A stretch of DNA of 53,041 bases, taken from positions 1-53,041 of the forward strand of contig BPJZ01000020.1 in the NCBI GenBank assembly GCA_026004875.1, read 5' to 3'. Below, one piece after another: positions 35,165 to 44,059 of the stretch. The position numbers were made by a program, and so were the translations under genes. Below the pieces are notes generated by a model, which saw only the letters and a program-made list of their open reading frames with translations, did not search any database and had not been told where the DNA came from. How positions within the stretch are numbered: the stretch's first letter is position 1; every line of letters starts with the position of its first letter. The stretch comes from Candidatus Poribacteria bacterium. Its GTDB lineage: Bacteria; Poribacteria; WGA-4E; GCA-2687025.

Positions 35165-36397
35165 ATGAGCCGAATACGCGGGCTTCGATGTCGTGAGTGT
35201 GGCGCTGAGTACCCCACCGCTCCGCTGCACGTGTGCGAGATGTGTTTTGGCCCGCTGGAGGTCGTCTACGACTACGAGGAGATCGCTCAGGTGCTGAGCC
35301 GAGAGCGGATCGCCTCCGGTCCTCCCAACCACTGGCGCTACCAGGACCTGCTTCCGTTAGACGGGGAGCCGACCGATGGCCACGACACCGGCTATACGCC
35401 GCTGCTTCCGGCCCGAAATCTAGCCGCAGCGTTGGGCGTCCGCGAGGTGTGGATCAAGAACGACTCCGTCTGTGCGCCGACGCTCTCCTTTAAGGACCGA
35501 GTCGTTTCAGTGGCCCTCTCCAAGGCCAAAGAGTTTGGCTTCGACACGGTGGCCTGCGCCTCAACGGGGAACCTGGCCAACGCCGTCGCCGCTCACGCTG
35601 CCCGCGCGGGGCTTCGCGCCTTTATCTTCATCCCCGCCGACCTGGAGCTGGGAAAGGTGGTCGGAACCTCCATCTACCGCCCCCATCTGGTTGGAATCGA
35701 GGGCACCTACGACGAAGTGAACCGACTGTGCAGCGAGATTGCTGGCGTGTACCCCTGGGCCTTTGTGAACATCAACATCCGCCCCTTCTATTCGGAAGGC
35801 TCGAAGACCTTTGGGTTTGAAATCCTGGAGCAACTAGGATGGCGGGCGCCGGATCACATCGTCGTTCCCTGCGCTGGAGGCTCGCTGATCACCAAGGTGC
35901 GCAAGGCGATCCAGGAGTTCCACAAGCTGGGCCTCATCGATCGGGCTGACACGAAGGTTCACGCCGCCCAAGCCGCCGGATGCGGTCCGATTGTGACGGC
36001 CATCCGAGAGGGCGAGGAGTTCGTGCGGCCGGTACGGCCTAACACGATCGCTAAGTCGTTGGCGATCGGGAACCCCGCAGACGGCATCTACGCGGTTGCG
36101 GCAGCTCGGGAGTCGGGCGGCTTTGGCGCCCACGCAACCGACGAGGAGATCGTCGCCGCCATCGAGCTGCTGGCCAGCACTGAGGGCATCTTCACCGAAA
36201 CGGCCGGCGGCGTCACCTTGGCCGCAACCAAGCGGTTGATCGAAGAGGGACGCATCGGACGGGACGATTCGGTCGTCATCTCGATTACCGGCAACGGCCT
36301 CAAGACGTTGGAGGTGGTCCAGAACGTCGTCAAACCGGCCTACGTGATCCCGCCCCGCTTAGAGGCCTTCCAGGAGCTGATGAAAACGATCGAATAG
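35165..36397 (+). CDS. thrC: Threonine synthase
   Basis: 410 aa PLP enzyme that converts O-phosphohomoserine to threonine. The N-terminus carries a zinc ribbon (CRECGAEYP and CEMCFGPLE, about residues 9-28). The PLP lysine is in LSFKDRV, the phosphate-binding loop in ACASTGNLANAVAAHAA, and PCAGGSLITK and SITGNGLKT follow. This zinc-ribbon form is common in archaea and thermophilic bacteria. AAAGGA precedes ATG 35165. Expression is probably controlled by the leader and terminator just upstream. Confidence 0.94.
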   Translation: MSRIRGLRCRECGAEYPTAPLHVCEMCFGPLEVVYDYEEIAQVLSRERIASGPPNHWRYQDLLPLDGEPTDGHDTGYTPLLPARNLAAALGVREVWIKNDSVCAPTLSFKDRVVSVALSKAKEFGFDTVACASTGNLANAVAAHAARAGLRAFIFIPADLELGKVVGTSIYRPHLVGIEGTYDEVNRLCSEIAGVYPWAFVNINIRPFYSEGSKTFGFEILEQLGWRAPDHIVVPCAGGSLITKVRKAIQEFHKLGLIDRADTKVHAAQAAGCGPIVTAIREGEEFVRPVRPNTIAKSLAIGNPADGIYAVAAARESGGFGAHATDEEIVAAIELLASTEGIFTETAGGVTLAATKRLIEEGRIGRDDSVVISITGNGLKTLEVVQNVVKPAYVIPPRLEAFQELMKTIE

Positions 36398-36407
36398 CCC
36401 GCTGGGG

Positions 36408-36413
36408 TATAAT
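36408..36413 (+). promoter_or_regulatory. Consensus -10 box upstream of the AmrS gene
   Basis: Perfect TATAAT, 45 nt upstream of ATG 36458. No good -35 element lies 16-18 nt upstream of it, so the promoter would be weak or activator-dependent. Confidence 0.35.
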
Positions 36414-36457
36414 TTACAGCGAGGGATCAGAGAGGAGAGCGCGCGGGAGGGCCGATC

Positions 36458-37555
36458 ATGGCTCAGGAGTTTAAGACGCTGGGCGATCTACTCCGAGCGT
36501 TGGTCGCTGAGAGCGAGCTACATGACACCCTTCCGGACGGCTCGGTCCGTTGTTACGCCTGCGGCCACGAGTGCTTGATCAAGCCGGGGCGGGCCGGCGT
36601 CTGTCGGGTGCGTTTTAACGAAGGGGGGAAGCTCTACGCCCCCTTCGGCTATGTTGCCGGGCTCCAGGTGGACCCGATCGAGAAGAAACCGTTCTTCCAC
36701 GCGTTGCCCGGCGCATTGGCGATGAGCTTTGGGATGCTCGGTTGTGACCTTCACTGCTCCTACTGCCAGAACTGGGTGACCTCCCAAGCGCTCCGAGACC
36801 CGATCGCTGGCGTCCGGCCCCAGCGGGTGACCCCGCAACAGATTGTTCAGTTGGCGCTCCGGCACGGCGCCCAGGTGGTCACGAGCACCTACAACGAGCC
36901 GCTGATCACCTCTGAGTGGGCTGTTGCCGTCTTTCGAGAGGCGATCCCGCACGGGCTGATCTGTTCCTACGTTTCTAACGGGAACGCGACCGCCCGTGTC
37001 CTGGACTACCTTCAGCCGTACGTCCGGCTCTATAAAGTGGACTTGAAGACGTTCGACGATCGGAAGTATCGGAAACTGGGCGGGCGGCTAGAGCCGGTCC
37101 TCTGGACCATTCGAGAGTTAGTCCGGCGGGACATCTGGACGGAGGTGGTGACGCTGGTCGTCCCCGGCTTTAACGACTCCGACGAGGAGCTCAAGCAGAT
37201 CGCCGACTTTCTGGTCTCCGTTTCGCCGGACATCCCTTGGCACGTCACCGCCTTTCACAAGGACTACAAGATGACCGATCCGGAGGACACCCGTCCGGAG
37301 CACTTGATGCGGGCGCGGGACATCGGTCTAAAGGCGGGCCTCCGGTACGTCTACGCCGGGAACCTCCCCGGCATGGTCGGCGACGCAGAGAACACGATTT
37401 GCCCCGAATGTGGAACTGCCGTCGTTGAGCGGTTCGGCTTCCGAATTCTGGCCAATCGGCTCAAGAGGGGCGCCTGCCCCCAGTGCGGGACGAAGATTCC
37501 CGGCTTGTGGGAGAAGGACCTCTTCCACCCGATGGAGAAGTCCCAGACCGCCTAA
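36458..37555 (+). CDS. amrS: AmmeMemoRadiSam system radical SAM enzyme
   Basis: 365 aa. The radical-SAM cluster motif is CDLHCSYCQNW (Cx3Cx2C, about residues 98-108), preceded by the family segment PGRAGVCRVRFNEGGKLYAPFGYV and YVAGLQVDPIEKKPFFHALPG. Zinc-ribbon-like pairs occur at both ends: CYACGHEC near residue 28, and CPECGT...CPQCGT near 310-345. The enzyme works with AMMECR1 and MEMO proteins, but neither gene is in this window, and the reaction is not fully defined. GGGAGGG precedes ATG 36458. It ends in a 4-nt convergent overlap with the dehydrogenase gene. Confidence 0.9.
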   Translation: MAQEFKTLGDLLRALVAESELHDTLPDGSVRCYACGHECLIKPGRAGVCRVRFNEGGKLYAPFGYVAGLQVDPIEKKPFFHALPGALAMSFGMLGCDLHCSYCQNWVTSQALRDPIAGVRPQRVTPQQIVQLALRHGAQVVTSTYNEPLITSEWAVAVFREAIPHGLICSYVSNGNATARVLDYLQPYVRLYKVDLKTFDDRKYRKLGGRLEPVLWTIRELVRRDIWTEVVTLVVPGFNDSDEELKQIADFLVSVSPDIPWHVTAFHKDYKMTDPEDTRPEHLMRARDIGLKAGLRYVYAGNLPGMVGDAENTICPECGTAVVERFGFRILANRLKRGACPQCGTKIPGLWEKDLFHPMEKSQTA

Positions 37556-38598
37556 GGAAGCCCGTTGGGAAAGATCGCCGCCTTGACCGCTTCACGCGTG
37601 ATCGAGGCTTCGTAGCCGATCTTCCAGGCCTCCAGCGGCAACCGATGGGAGACCATCGGTTCTACTTGAATCCTTCCGGTGGCCATGAGCTTCAAGACTC
37701 GCTCCCAGCTAGGCCAGTTGTGGCTGAAGCATCCTTGGATGCGGGCCGTCTTCCGGAGCAGAGCGTCCAATCGGAGCGGCTGTTCCCCTCGGAACCACCC
37801 GATCTTGGTGATCTGGCCCAGTGGGCGGACCAGTTGGGTCGCCAGGTTGACCGTCTCAGCGACGCCGCCTACAGCGTCCACCACCAGCGCCGCCCCGAGT
37901 CCGTCGGTTCGCTCGCGAACGATCTCGGCAATCGGGTCCTGATCGCTCTTGGCGGTCCAGTGCGCTCCAAGTTGCTGCCCCGCCTCTAGGCGGCGTTCGT
38001 CGCCGCTGATGCCCACAAGCAGCACTTCGGCGCCGTGTAGCAGGGCGACCTGGAGGGCCATCAGACCGATGCATCCGGTGCCAAGGACGACGACAAAGTC
38101 GCCCGGTTCGATCCGGCTGTGAACGCCGACTGCGTTGTACGCAACCGCCGCCGGCTCGGTCAGCGCGCCGTACCAGGTCGGGACGCCCTCCGGAATGCGG
38201 TGCAGCCGGTGGGTTTTCGTCACGATATACTCGGCAAAAGCGCCGTCTAACTGAAAACCGTAGGCGATCCTCTGGGGACAGAGGTTGTAGTGTCCAGTGC
38301 GGCAGAGCACGCATTCACCGCAGGTGATTGCTGCCGTCTCGCAGGTGACCCGATCTCCCACCTTCCAGCCGGTCACCTGCGAGCCGACCGCGACGATCTC
38401 CCCGCTGAACTCGTGGCCGGGAATCATTGGAAGCCCTCGATCGCTCCGCATCGGGTGCCGGTACATCTCCAGGTCGCTCCCGCAGACGCCGCAGGCGGCC
38501 ACCTTTAAGACCACCTCATCGGGGCCTGGGACCGGATCGGCTACCTCCTGGACGTCAAACTCCCCTGGATTCCGGCCGTAACGCACCAGCGCTCGCAT
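37552..38598 (-). CDS. Zinc-dependent MDR dehydrogenase (sorbitol/threonine dehydrogenase-like)
   Basis: 348 aa. Catalytic zinc ligands are in ACGVCGSD and PGHEFSGEIVAVG. The structural zinc site is the four-cysteine lobe CGECVLCRTGHYNLC (about residues 93-107). The Rossmann motif is GTGCIGLMALQ. It oxidises a polyol or secondary alcohol with NAD(P). Its first 44 bases overlap the 3' end of the sugar isomerase gene, so the two are cotranscribed and probably belong to one sugar or polyol pathway. GAGGAG precedes ATG 38598. Confidence 0.9.
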   Translation of the reverse strand: MRALVRYGRNPGEFDVQEVADPVPGPDEVVLKVAACGVCGSDLEMYRHPMRSDRGLPMIPGHEFSGEIVAVGSQVTGWKVGDRVTCETAAITCGECVLCRTGHYNLCPQRIAYGFQLDGAFAEYIVTKTHRLHRIPEGVPTWYGALTEPAAVAYNAVGVHSRIEPGDFVVVLGTGCIGLMALQVALLHGAEVLLVGISGDERRLEAGQQLGAHWTAKSDQDPIAEIVRERTDGLGAALVVDAVGGVAETVNLATQLVRPLGQITKIGWFRGEQPLRLDALLRKTARIQGCFSHNWPSWERVLKLMATGRIQVEPMVSHRLPLEAWKIGYEASITREAVKAAIFPNGLP

Positions 38599-39595
38599 CC
38601 TCTCCGCTCCTCTTCTGGAACAGCCGCTTCAGATAGGCCACGCTGGCCTGAAACTGTCCCATCTCATACGCTAACTGAGCTTGGACCGATTCCCCTCGAT
38701 CGATCGGAACGCGGGTCTCCGTCTCCGGCGGGAGGCCGTGGGTCGCCAGCAGCCGAAGGGGGCCCAACAACGTCCGAACGTCCCGGGCCGGATAGTGCGC
38801 CCACCACTCCGGCGTGAACAGCCGGATGTGGCGCTCCTTGATCGCCCCTAGCTCGATGTTGCACGTCGCCGTGGAGGCTTGCTCCTCCAAAATCTGAAAG
38901 ATCCCCGGCCAGTCCACGACGCCCTCGCCTACAGCGCAGCGCACGAGCCGATAGCCCTCTGGGCTTCGGACCATCTGATAGTCTTTCAGGTGGACGTTTT
39001 TCAGGAAGGGGGCAACCTTCTTGGCGAACTCAAGGGGATCCTCGCCGACGGCCAACGCATTTCCCACGTCCAGGTTGACGCCGATGACAGGGCTGCCGAT
39101 CCGCTCGCAGAGGGAGCGGAGATCGTCCGAGTCGGCGTCCTGATGGTTTTCGAGCGCCAGTGAGACGCCTAGCTTCCGGGCGAGGGGCTCCACCGCTTGG
39201 AGCCGAGAGGCGATCGCGTTCAAGTGTTCCTGCCAGTGGCCGGCCATCTCAGAGCGATCGCCGCAGAGCACCCGGCTGAGCGTCAGCCGGAGCGTTCGGG
39301 CGCCAAGGGTATGAGCCGTTTGGATCCACTCCTCCAAAGGGCCAGAGAGCACCAATCCCCCGTCAAGAACGAGGTACAAACCCAGGGAGTCCAGCAGCTC
39401 GCGGATTCGGGCTGGAGTCTCCCCCTCACCGAGCATCTGAGGAGGCAGCTCGACGCCGGAAAGCCCGTGCTCGGTCGCCAGCCGAATCAAGTCTTCGGCG
39501 GTCATCCGTCGCTGGCCCTCCAGCTCCATTCCTCGCATCCATCCGATCGCGTACGCGAAGCTGTACGCGCAGACCCCCACCGGAATCCGACTCAT
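38555..39595 (-). CDS. Sugar phosphate isomerase/epimerase family protein
   Basis: 346 aa TIM barrel of the xylose isomerase-like superfamily. Metal ligands are plausible in SLALENHQD, VIGVNLDVGNALAVGEDP, NVHLKDYQM and NIELGA. The extra C-terminal 60 residues (from PLRLLATHGLPPE) are helical. The start is ATG 39595, where it overlaps the TGA of the upstream gene (ATGA); a longer in-frame reading of 50 residues has no start support. It sits between a secreted protein gene and an MDR dehydrogenase gene, which supports a role in sugar catabolism. Confidence 0.87.
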   Translation of the reverse strand: MSRIPVGVCAYSFAYAIGWMRGMELEGQRRMTAEDLIRLATEHGLSGVELPPQMLGEGETPARIRELLDSLGLYLVLDGGLVLSGPLEEWIQTAHTLGARTLRLTLSRVLCGDRSEMAGHWQEHLNAIASRLQAVEPLARKLGVSLALENHQDADSDDLRSLCERIGSPVIGVNLDVGNALAVGEDPLEFAKKVAPFLKNVHLKDYQMVRSPEGYRLVRCAVGEGVVDWPGIFQILEEQASTATCNIELGAIKERHIRLFTPEWWAHYPARDVRTLLGPLRLLATHGLPPETETRVPIDRGESVQAQLAYEMGQFQASVAYLKRLFQKRSGEDASAGALRPESRGV

Positions 39596-41427
39596 GGCAT
39601 CCGATCCACGATCACCAGCTTCCCGAACCGATTGACAGGGCGCTCCTCGCGGGGGGCGTCCTCCGGGCCGTCGGAGACCGCCTCCCGGACCTTCTGGATT
39701 TGAAAGAGGTAAACGCCGTTGGGCAGCTCCGGGTCCGGCCGCCACACAAGCGTCGGGCCGTCGGAGAAAAGGTGAGCGAGACGCCGTCCGGTGATCGTAT
39801 AGACGAACACGTCCACCGGTGCCGGCAGGTTTTCAAACCGAACCTCCTGGTGGCGCGAGCGATCGAACGGGTTGGGAGCCACGCGAAACGCCCCAAAGTC
39901 GGACGGCGTCGCCGCTACCGCTGGGGGCGTCTCAACAAGGACCGGTTCAGAAAGGTCCCCCGTGCGTCCGGAGCGGTGCACCAGGCGAACCGAATAGTAG
40001 TACCGTCTGTTCGGGTCGATCTCCCGATCTTCCAGCGTTTCTGTTACCGGACCGGTTGCGATCGGGGTGAAGGGGGGCTCTCCGCTTTCGTTCCGGAGCA
40101 GTTGAAGCTGAAGGTCGGTCGCCTCCAGGTCGGGCGGGAGAGCGACCCGAACCCGAACGGTCAGATCGTAGCCGCTTCCCAGGACTTCGACGCCGGCAAT
40201 TCTCACGCGAGGCGGCTTGGGCACCGTTTGGACGGAGACCGGCTCGGAGGGCACGCCAAAAGGCTGCTCAGCGGTGTCCACCGCGTCCACGCGGTAATAG
40301 TAGGTCGTTCCGGGGGCCGTTTCGGTGTCCAGGTACTCCCGCGTTTCCAAAATGCGGGGCCCAATCGGCGCGTACGGGCCGTTCGGGTCGGTTGCCCGAA
40401 GCAGGGAGTAGCCAGAGAGATCGGTTCGGATCGGTGGGTCCCATCCGATCAGAACCCCTTCGTCGGTCACCTCCGCCCGTGGGTTCATGGGACGGGTGAC
40501 CGCTTCGGCGATTGCCTCGATGTTCTGTTCTAGATCGCTCCGGTCGGTTCCGCCCACAAGAGCAAAGAGAAAGATCCGGGGGTTGAGCCCGTCCAGCCTC
40601 ACCGGTCCGGCGACGACGAAGGTGAAGTAGTTGTTTGGAAGGATCGTTTCCGGTTGGACGATCGGCTGGCCCAGGACCTGGGCCCGCGCCGTGTCGTTGA
40701 ACGTCCACGGAGTCTGAACCGGGGCGATCCGATGGGCAAACAGCGGCCCTTGAATCAGAACGGTCGCCGCGTGCAGTCCTGTCGCGCCGGTCAGCGAGGA
40801 GAAGACCACGGAGGCCTGGCGCTCTTGATCCCACTGTACCAGGTCTTGGCTGGGCTTTCCCTGGGCCAGAATCTGAGGGTCCACGTCCCAATTGGTCGCC
40901 AGCGCCACGCCGACCCCGTCCAGCGGGAGCTGGCCCTGATTGGTGACGATCAGCTTGAGGACCACCCCGTTGCTTTCCGGCAGTGCCGGGTCGTTCCAGG
41001 AGTAGGTGAACTGCTCCACGCGCAAAGAAAAGGGCAACTGAGGAGTGGTGGCCGGGGTCGCCTCATAGACGGTCAGCACTTCTTGGAGGATCGGAGAGAG
41101 CATCTGAGATTGGGGGGCTCCCGTCGGCGTCATCACCCACTCCCCAAAGTCGACCAGTCCGTCTGGAGTCGGGTCCAAGGCGCTGGCCACCGGCGGCTGC
41201 GCCGTTCCGACCCAGATTTCGGAGAAGTTCTCTAACAACGGCCGAGCGTCCGGAGCGTCGGAAGGATAGACGAAGTTAGGGACGATCGCCCCGCTCTCGA
41301 TCCCTGCGGCTAGGAATCCTTGACCCAGAACGCCAAACTCGAGACGACCGGTGTCGTGCACCGCGTTTTGTGCCTGGACCGCAACCCAGACCCCCAGCCA
41401 CAAGCCGATCCAGAACAACCGTTTCAC
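39592..41427 (-). CDS. Secreted FnIII-domain protein with FlgD-like C-terminal tail
   Basis: 611 aa. A signal peptide (MKRLFWIGLWLGVWVAVQAQ) is followed by a large beta-rich domain (to about 330), then two fibronectin type III-like modules (about 335-425, with GWDPPIRTDLSGYSLLRATDP and YYYRVDAVDTAEQPFG; about 430-525, with RRYYYSVRLVHRSG). The end (about 540-611) resembles the FlgD-Ig/T9SS-type tail: FRVAPNPFD, VDVFVYTITGRRLAHLFSDG and LPNGVYLFQIQK. Such tails can act as outer-membrane secretion or attachment signals. It has its own promoter and is coupled to the downstream isomerase by an ATGA overlap. Confidence 0.82.
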   Translation of the reverse strand: MKRLFWIGLWLGVWVAVQAQNAVHDTGRLEFGVLGQGFLAAGIESGAIVPNFVYPSDAPDARPLLENFSEIWVGTAQPPVASALDPTPDGLVDFGEWVMTPTGAPQSQMLSPILQEVLTVYEATPATTPQLPFSLRVEQFTYSWNDPALPESNGVVLKLIVTNQGQLPLDGVGVALATNWDVDPQILAQGKPSQDLVQWDQERQASVVFSSLTGATGLHAATVLIQGPLFAHRIAPVQTPWTFNDTARAQVLGQPIVQPETILPNNYFTFVVAGPVRLDGLNPRIFLFALVGGTDRSDLEQNIEAIAEAVTRPMNPRAEVTDEGVLIGWDPPIRTDLSGYSLLRATDPNGPYAPIGPRILETREYLDTETAPGTTYYYRVDAVDTAEQPFGVPSEPVSVQTVPKPPRVRIAGVEVLGSGYDLTVRVRVALPPDLEATDLQLQLLRNESGEPPFTPIATGPVTETLEDREIDPNRRYYYSVRLVHRSGRTGDLSEPVLVETPPAVAATPSDFGAFRVAPNPFDRSRHQEVRFENLPAPVDVFVYTITGRRLAHLFSDGPTLVWRPDPELPNGVYLFQIQKVREAVSDGPEDAPREERPVNRFGKLVIVDRMP

Positions 41428-41461
41428 AGGGTTTCACTCCTTGTTCGGGCGATACGGTCGG

Positions 41462-41490
41462 AGCCTAACATAACTTTTCTCCTTCGTCAA
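41462..41490 (-). promoter_or_regulatory. Putative promoter for the FnIII protein-isomerase-dehydrogenase operon
   Basis: Minus strand: TTGACG (41490-41485), 17-nt spacer, TAGGCT (41467-41462), about 35 nt upstream of ATG 41427. Confidence 0.45.
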
Positions 41491-41509
41491 AGAGAGAATC
41501 GGTCGTTCG

Positions 41510-41538
41510 TTGACAACCCCCTGGACGGCTGCGAAAAT
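41510..41538 (+). promoter_or_regulatory. Putative promoter for the 41589 membrane-protein gene
   Basis: Perfect TTGACA (41510-41515), 17-nt spacer, GAAAAT (41533-41538), about 50 nt upstream of ATG 41589; divergent from the minus-strand promoter 20 nt away. Confidence 0.45.
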
Positions 41539-41588
41539 GGCCCGTTCCTTTCTTTCCGTCGTCGTGGAAGATTCAGGAGACCTGCGGG

Positions 41589-43205
41589 ATGATCGTCGAG
41601 TTGATCTCCTCCGTTCCGGCCCCGATGTGGGTTGCTGGAGCGGTGGCCCTTTCCGTCGGTTGGGGCATTCGGGGGAACTTTGGCCATGAGCCAGGCGCGG
41701 CGCTTCCTGGGGCGTTGGCAGCGATGGCTGTTGTCCTCACCTCCGGGCGTCCGGACTGGTTCGAGCGGGTGCACTGGTTTGCGTTGTTTGGGGCCTTTGG
41801 TTGGTCCTTTGGGGGGAGCATCTCTTATATGCAGGTGGTCGGCTATACCCATTCCGGCCACCGCCCTACCCAGCTTTACGGCTATGCGAATCTGTTTGTG
41901 ATCGGGTTTCTCTGGGCTGCGCTTGGCGGTGCCGCGACGACGCTTCCTGCGGTCCTGAGCTCCGAGGAGCTGAGTCGGTTCCTGGTCCCAATCCTGGCGG
42001 TCGTGGTGGCGTGGCAGATCAAAGAGGTGCTGGTGGACGCCTTCGTTCGCGTAGACCCGGCACGGCGGCACGAGAGCCCTCTTTACTGGTACGATTCCGA
42101 CTGGCTGGACGTGTTAGTGGCCCTGCTCGCTGCGGGAACGGTTGTCCTGGTTCGGGGCGGGCTAGACGTGGCGACTGGGCTCATCCTCAGCTTGGGGGTG
42201 GGATGGTACGCCGCCTTCCTCCCGTTGGTGAACCTATTCCGGCTCCGGATGACTCCTCCGCGCGGGGACAACTGGGCCGGGTGTGTCGGAATGGTCGTTG
42301 CGATGGGGGTTTATGCCAAGACGCGGGGATGGACGCCGGTCCTTTTTGCTTTGGTGGCCGTCGGAACGCTGGGAGGGGTCGGCTACGCCCTGGCCCAACT
42401 CCTCAAGCTGGTCGGCATCCGGTCCGGGCGTCAGACCAACTGGCACAGCGTCTTGGAGCAGCTGCAGGGGGCCTTCCATGGCTTGGCGTTGGCCTTTGGC
42501 ATGGGCGTGTTAAGCCAACGGCTGCCACCGGCGCCTCAGGGAGGTGTTCTGCCCTACTGGCAAAGCGCCACCGGGGTAGGGCTGGTCCTCCTTGGTCTGA
42601 CGTACATTAACTACCGGAAAGCGACCACTACCTGGGTCCAGCAGGTGGCCTCGTTGCCAGAGCGTTTCTATCGCCTCCCTGTTGCGGGGTTTCTTCTGCC
42701 CTCACGGGGATGGATAGGCTGGTTTGAGCTGGTCTATCTGGCGCTGACAGTCGTTTATCTCCTCGGCGCCCTCTGGAACGCTGACGCGCCGCTGGTCCTC
42801 CTTCCCGCGACGGCCGCCGGCCGGGGAATGCTTCTGATGTTGGTCTTCCTTTGGTGGTGCGTGGTCTTCAACTTCGAGCGAGCATTGACCGGCTTTGCCC
42901 CGGCGCGGATCGTCACCGAATGGGTCATTGCCATCAACGCGGCCTTTTTAAGCGGATGGGTGATCTGGGGTCATCGCGTCGTGTCGGCCAAGGCGTTCCG
43001 AGGAAATGGGCTCGACGAGCGGCACGCTTGGACGGTGTTGGGCTTGGGGCTGCTGCTAGAACTGATCGCGTTGGGGGTTGAGTTTGGAGGCACTCGGCTG
43101 TTGTTTGGTTCCCAGCACGCCCCCGGCGCGGGGCTGCACATCCGTTTTGGTCCCAACCGAACCGCCTGGAGCCATCGGCCGAGGCCCGGTGAGCGGCATC
43201 CTTGA
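41589..43205 (+). CDS. Polytopic membrane protein of unknown function
   Basis: 538 aa with roughly 12 hydrophobic segments. The N-terminal LSVGWGIRGNFGHEPGAALPGALAAM is a distinctive conserved-looking block that I associate with hypothetical membrane proteins of Planctomycetes and relatives. Other notable blocks are WSFGGSISYMQVVGYTHSG and FNFERALTGFAPARIVTEWVI. No transporter family can be named. AGGAG lies 9 nt before ATG 41589. It overlaps nothing, and the next gene starts 27 nt after its stop with its own ribosome site. Confidence 0.75.
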   Translation: MIVELISSVPAPMWVAGAVALSVGWGIRGNFGHEPGAALPGALAAMAVVLTSGRPDWFERVHWFALFGAFGWSFGGSISYMQVVGYTHSGHRPTQLYGYANLFVIGFLWAALGGAATTLPAVLSSEELSRFLVPILAVVVAWQIKEVLVDAFVRVDPARRHESPLYWYDSDWLDVLVALLAAGTVVLVRGGLDVATGLILSLGVGWYAAFLPLVNLFRLRMTPPRGDNWAGCVGMVVAMGVYAKTRGWTPVLFALVAVGTLGGVGYALAQLLKLVGIRSGRQTNWHSVLEQLQGAFHGLALAFGMGVLSQRLPPAPQGGVLPYWQSATGVGLVLLGLTYINYRKATTTWVQQVASLPERFYRLPVAGFLLPSRGWIGWFELVYLALTVVYLLGALWNADAPLVLLPATAAGRGMLLMLVFLWWCVVFNFERALTGFAPARIVTEWVIAINAAFLSGWVIWGHRVVSAKAFRGNGLDERHAWTVLGLGLLLELIALGVEFGGTRLLFGSQHAPGAGLHIRFGPNRTAWSHRPRPGERHP

Positions 43206-43231
43206 GTTCCTGCAAGAAGGGAGGTCCCGGA

Positions 43232-44059
43232 GTGAGACGAGTCCTCTTAGCCTTTTTGCTCCTCTGGGGGGCGGCGGAGCGAGTTCTTTTGGCGCAGAGC
43301 TCAACGGTCGCCGAAACGCTCTCCACCATCCAGCGGCGGATTGTTGATGCCTACTTTCGAGGGGAGGTGGACGCCTTCCGTCGAGAGATCGGCCCTTTGA
43401 AGGCTCGCTTGAACGAACGCCCCTTCCGGGACGACTGGCATACCTGGTACTATCTGGCCTTCCTTTCTAACCAGCTTGGTTGGCACTACCTGAGCACCCA
43501 GCACCGCAACGAAGATCTGGCCGGGCACTACTTAGAGGAGGCTCAGCGGTACGCTGAGGAAGCGAACAAGCGTCAGGAGCACGCCGTCAATTATCTGCTC
43601 TTGGCCTCGGCAGCCAGCGGCAGACTGGGTCTCTCCTCGCCGTTGAAGGCTCCGCTCTTAGGCCGAAAAGCGAAAGAGTACAACGATCGGGCCTTTCAAC
43701 AAGACCCCGATAACCCGCAGGTGCTCCTTTCGGTGGCAATGTTCAAGCTGTTCGCTCCTGGTCTCTTTGGCGGCGATCGGAACGAAGCTCGGCGGCTGCT
43801 CCTGCGCATGGCGGAGGTGGCCCGGACCTATCGTCCCCAGGACCCGTTGATCCTCCCCTTGGGGACGGAGGCCGAGGCCTATGCCTATCTGGCACTCCTT
43901 GAAGCGATGGAGGAGAATCCAGAAGCCGCGCGGACCTACGCCCAACACGCCCTGGCGCTCCGACCAGACTATGCCTTTCCCAAGCGGCTACTCGCTGAGC
44001 TGGACCGGCGAGTTATGGAAAGAACAGATAGCCCGGCTGGCTCGACGACAGACCGATGA
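43232..44059 (+). CDS. Exported TPR-like helical protein
   Basis: 275 aa from GTG 43232, which has AAGGGAGG 6 nt upstream; a longer frame begins inside the preceding gene. A signal peptide (RRVLLAFLLLWGAAERVLLAQ) is followed by an all-helical body. Repeats such as ARRLLLRMAEVARTYRPQDP and EENPEAARTYAQHALALRPDYAFPKRLLAEL resemble tetratricopeptide hairpins, a protein-binding scaffold. The function is unknown. Its 3' end overlaps the convergent DUF6785 gene by 47 bp. Confidence 0.75.
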   Translation: MRRVLLAFLLLWGAAERVLLAQSSTVAETLSTIQRRIVDAYFRGEVDAFRREIGPLKARLNERPFRDDWHTWYYLAFLSNQLGWHYLSTQHRNEDLAGHYLEEAQRYAEEANKRQEHAVNYLLLASAASGRLGLSSPLKAPLLGRKAKEYNDRAFQQDPDNPQVLLSVAMFKLFAPGLFGGDRNEARRLLLRMAEVARTYRPQDPLILPLGTEAEAYAYLALLEAMEENPEAARTYAQHALALRPDYAFPKRLLAELDRRVMERTDSPAGSTTDR

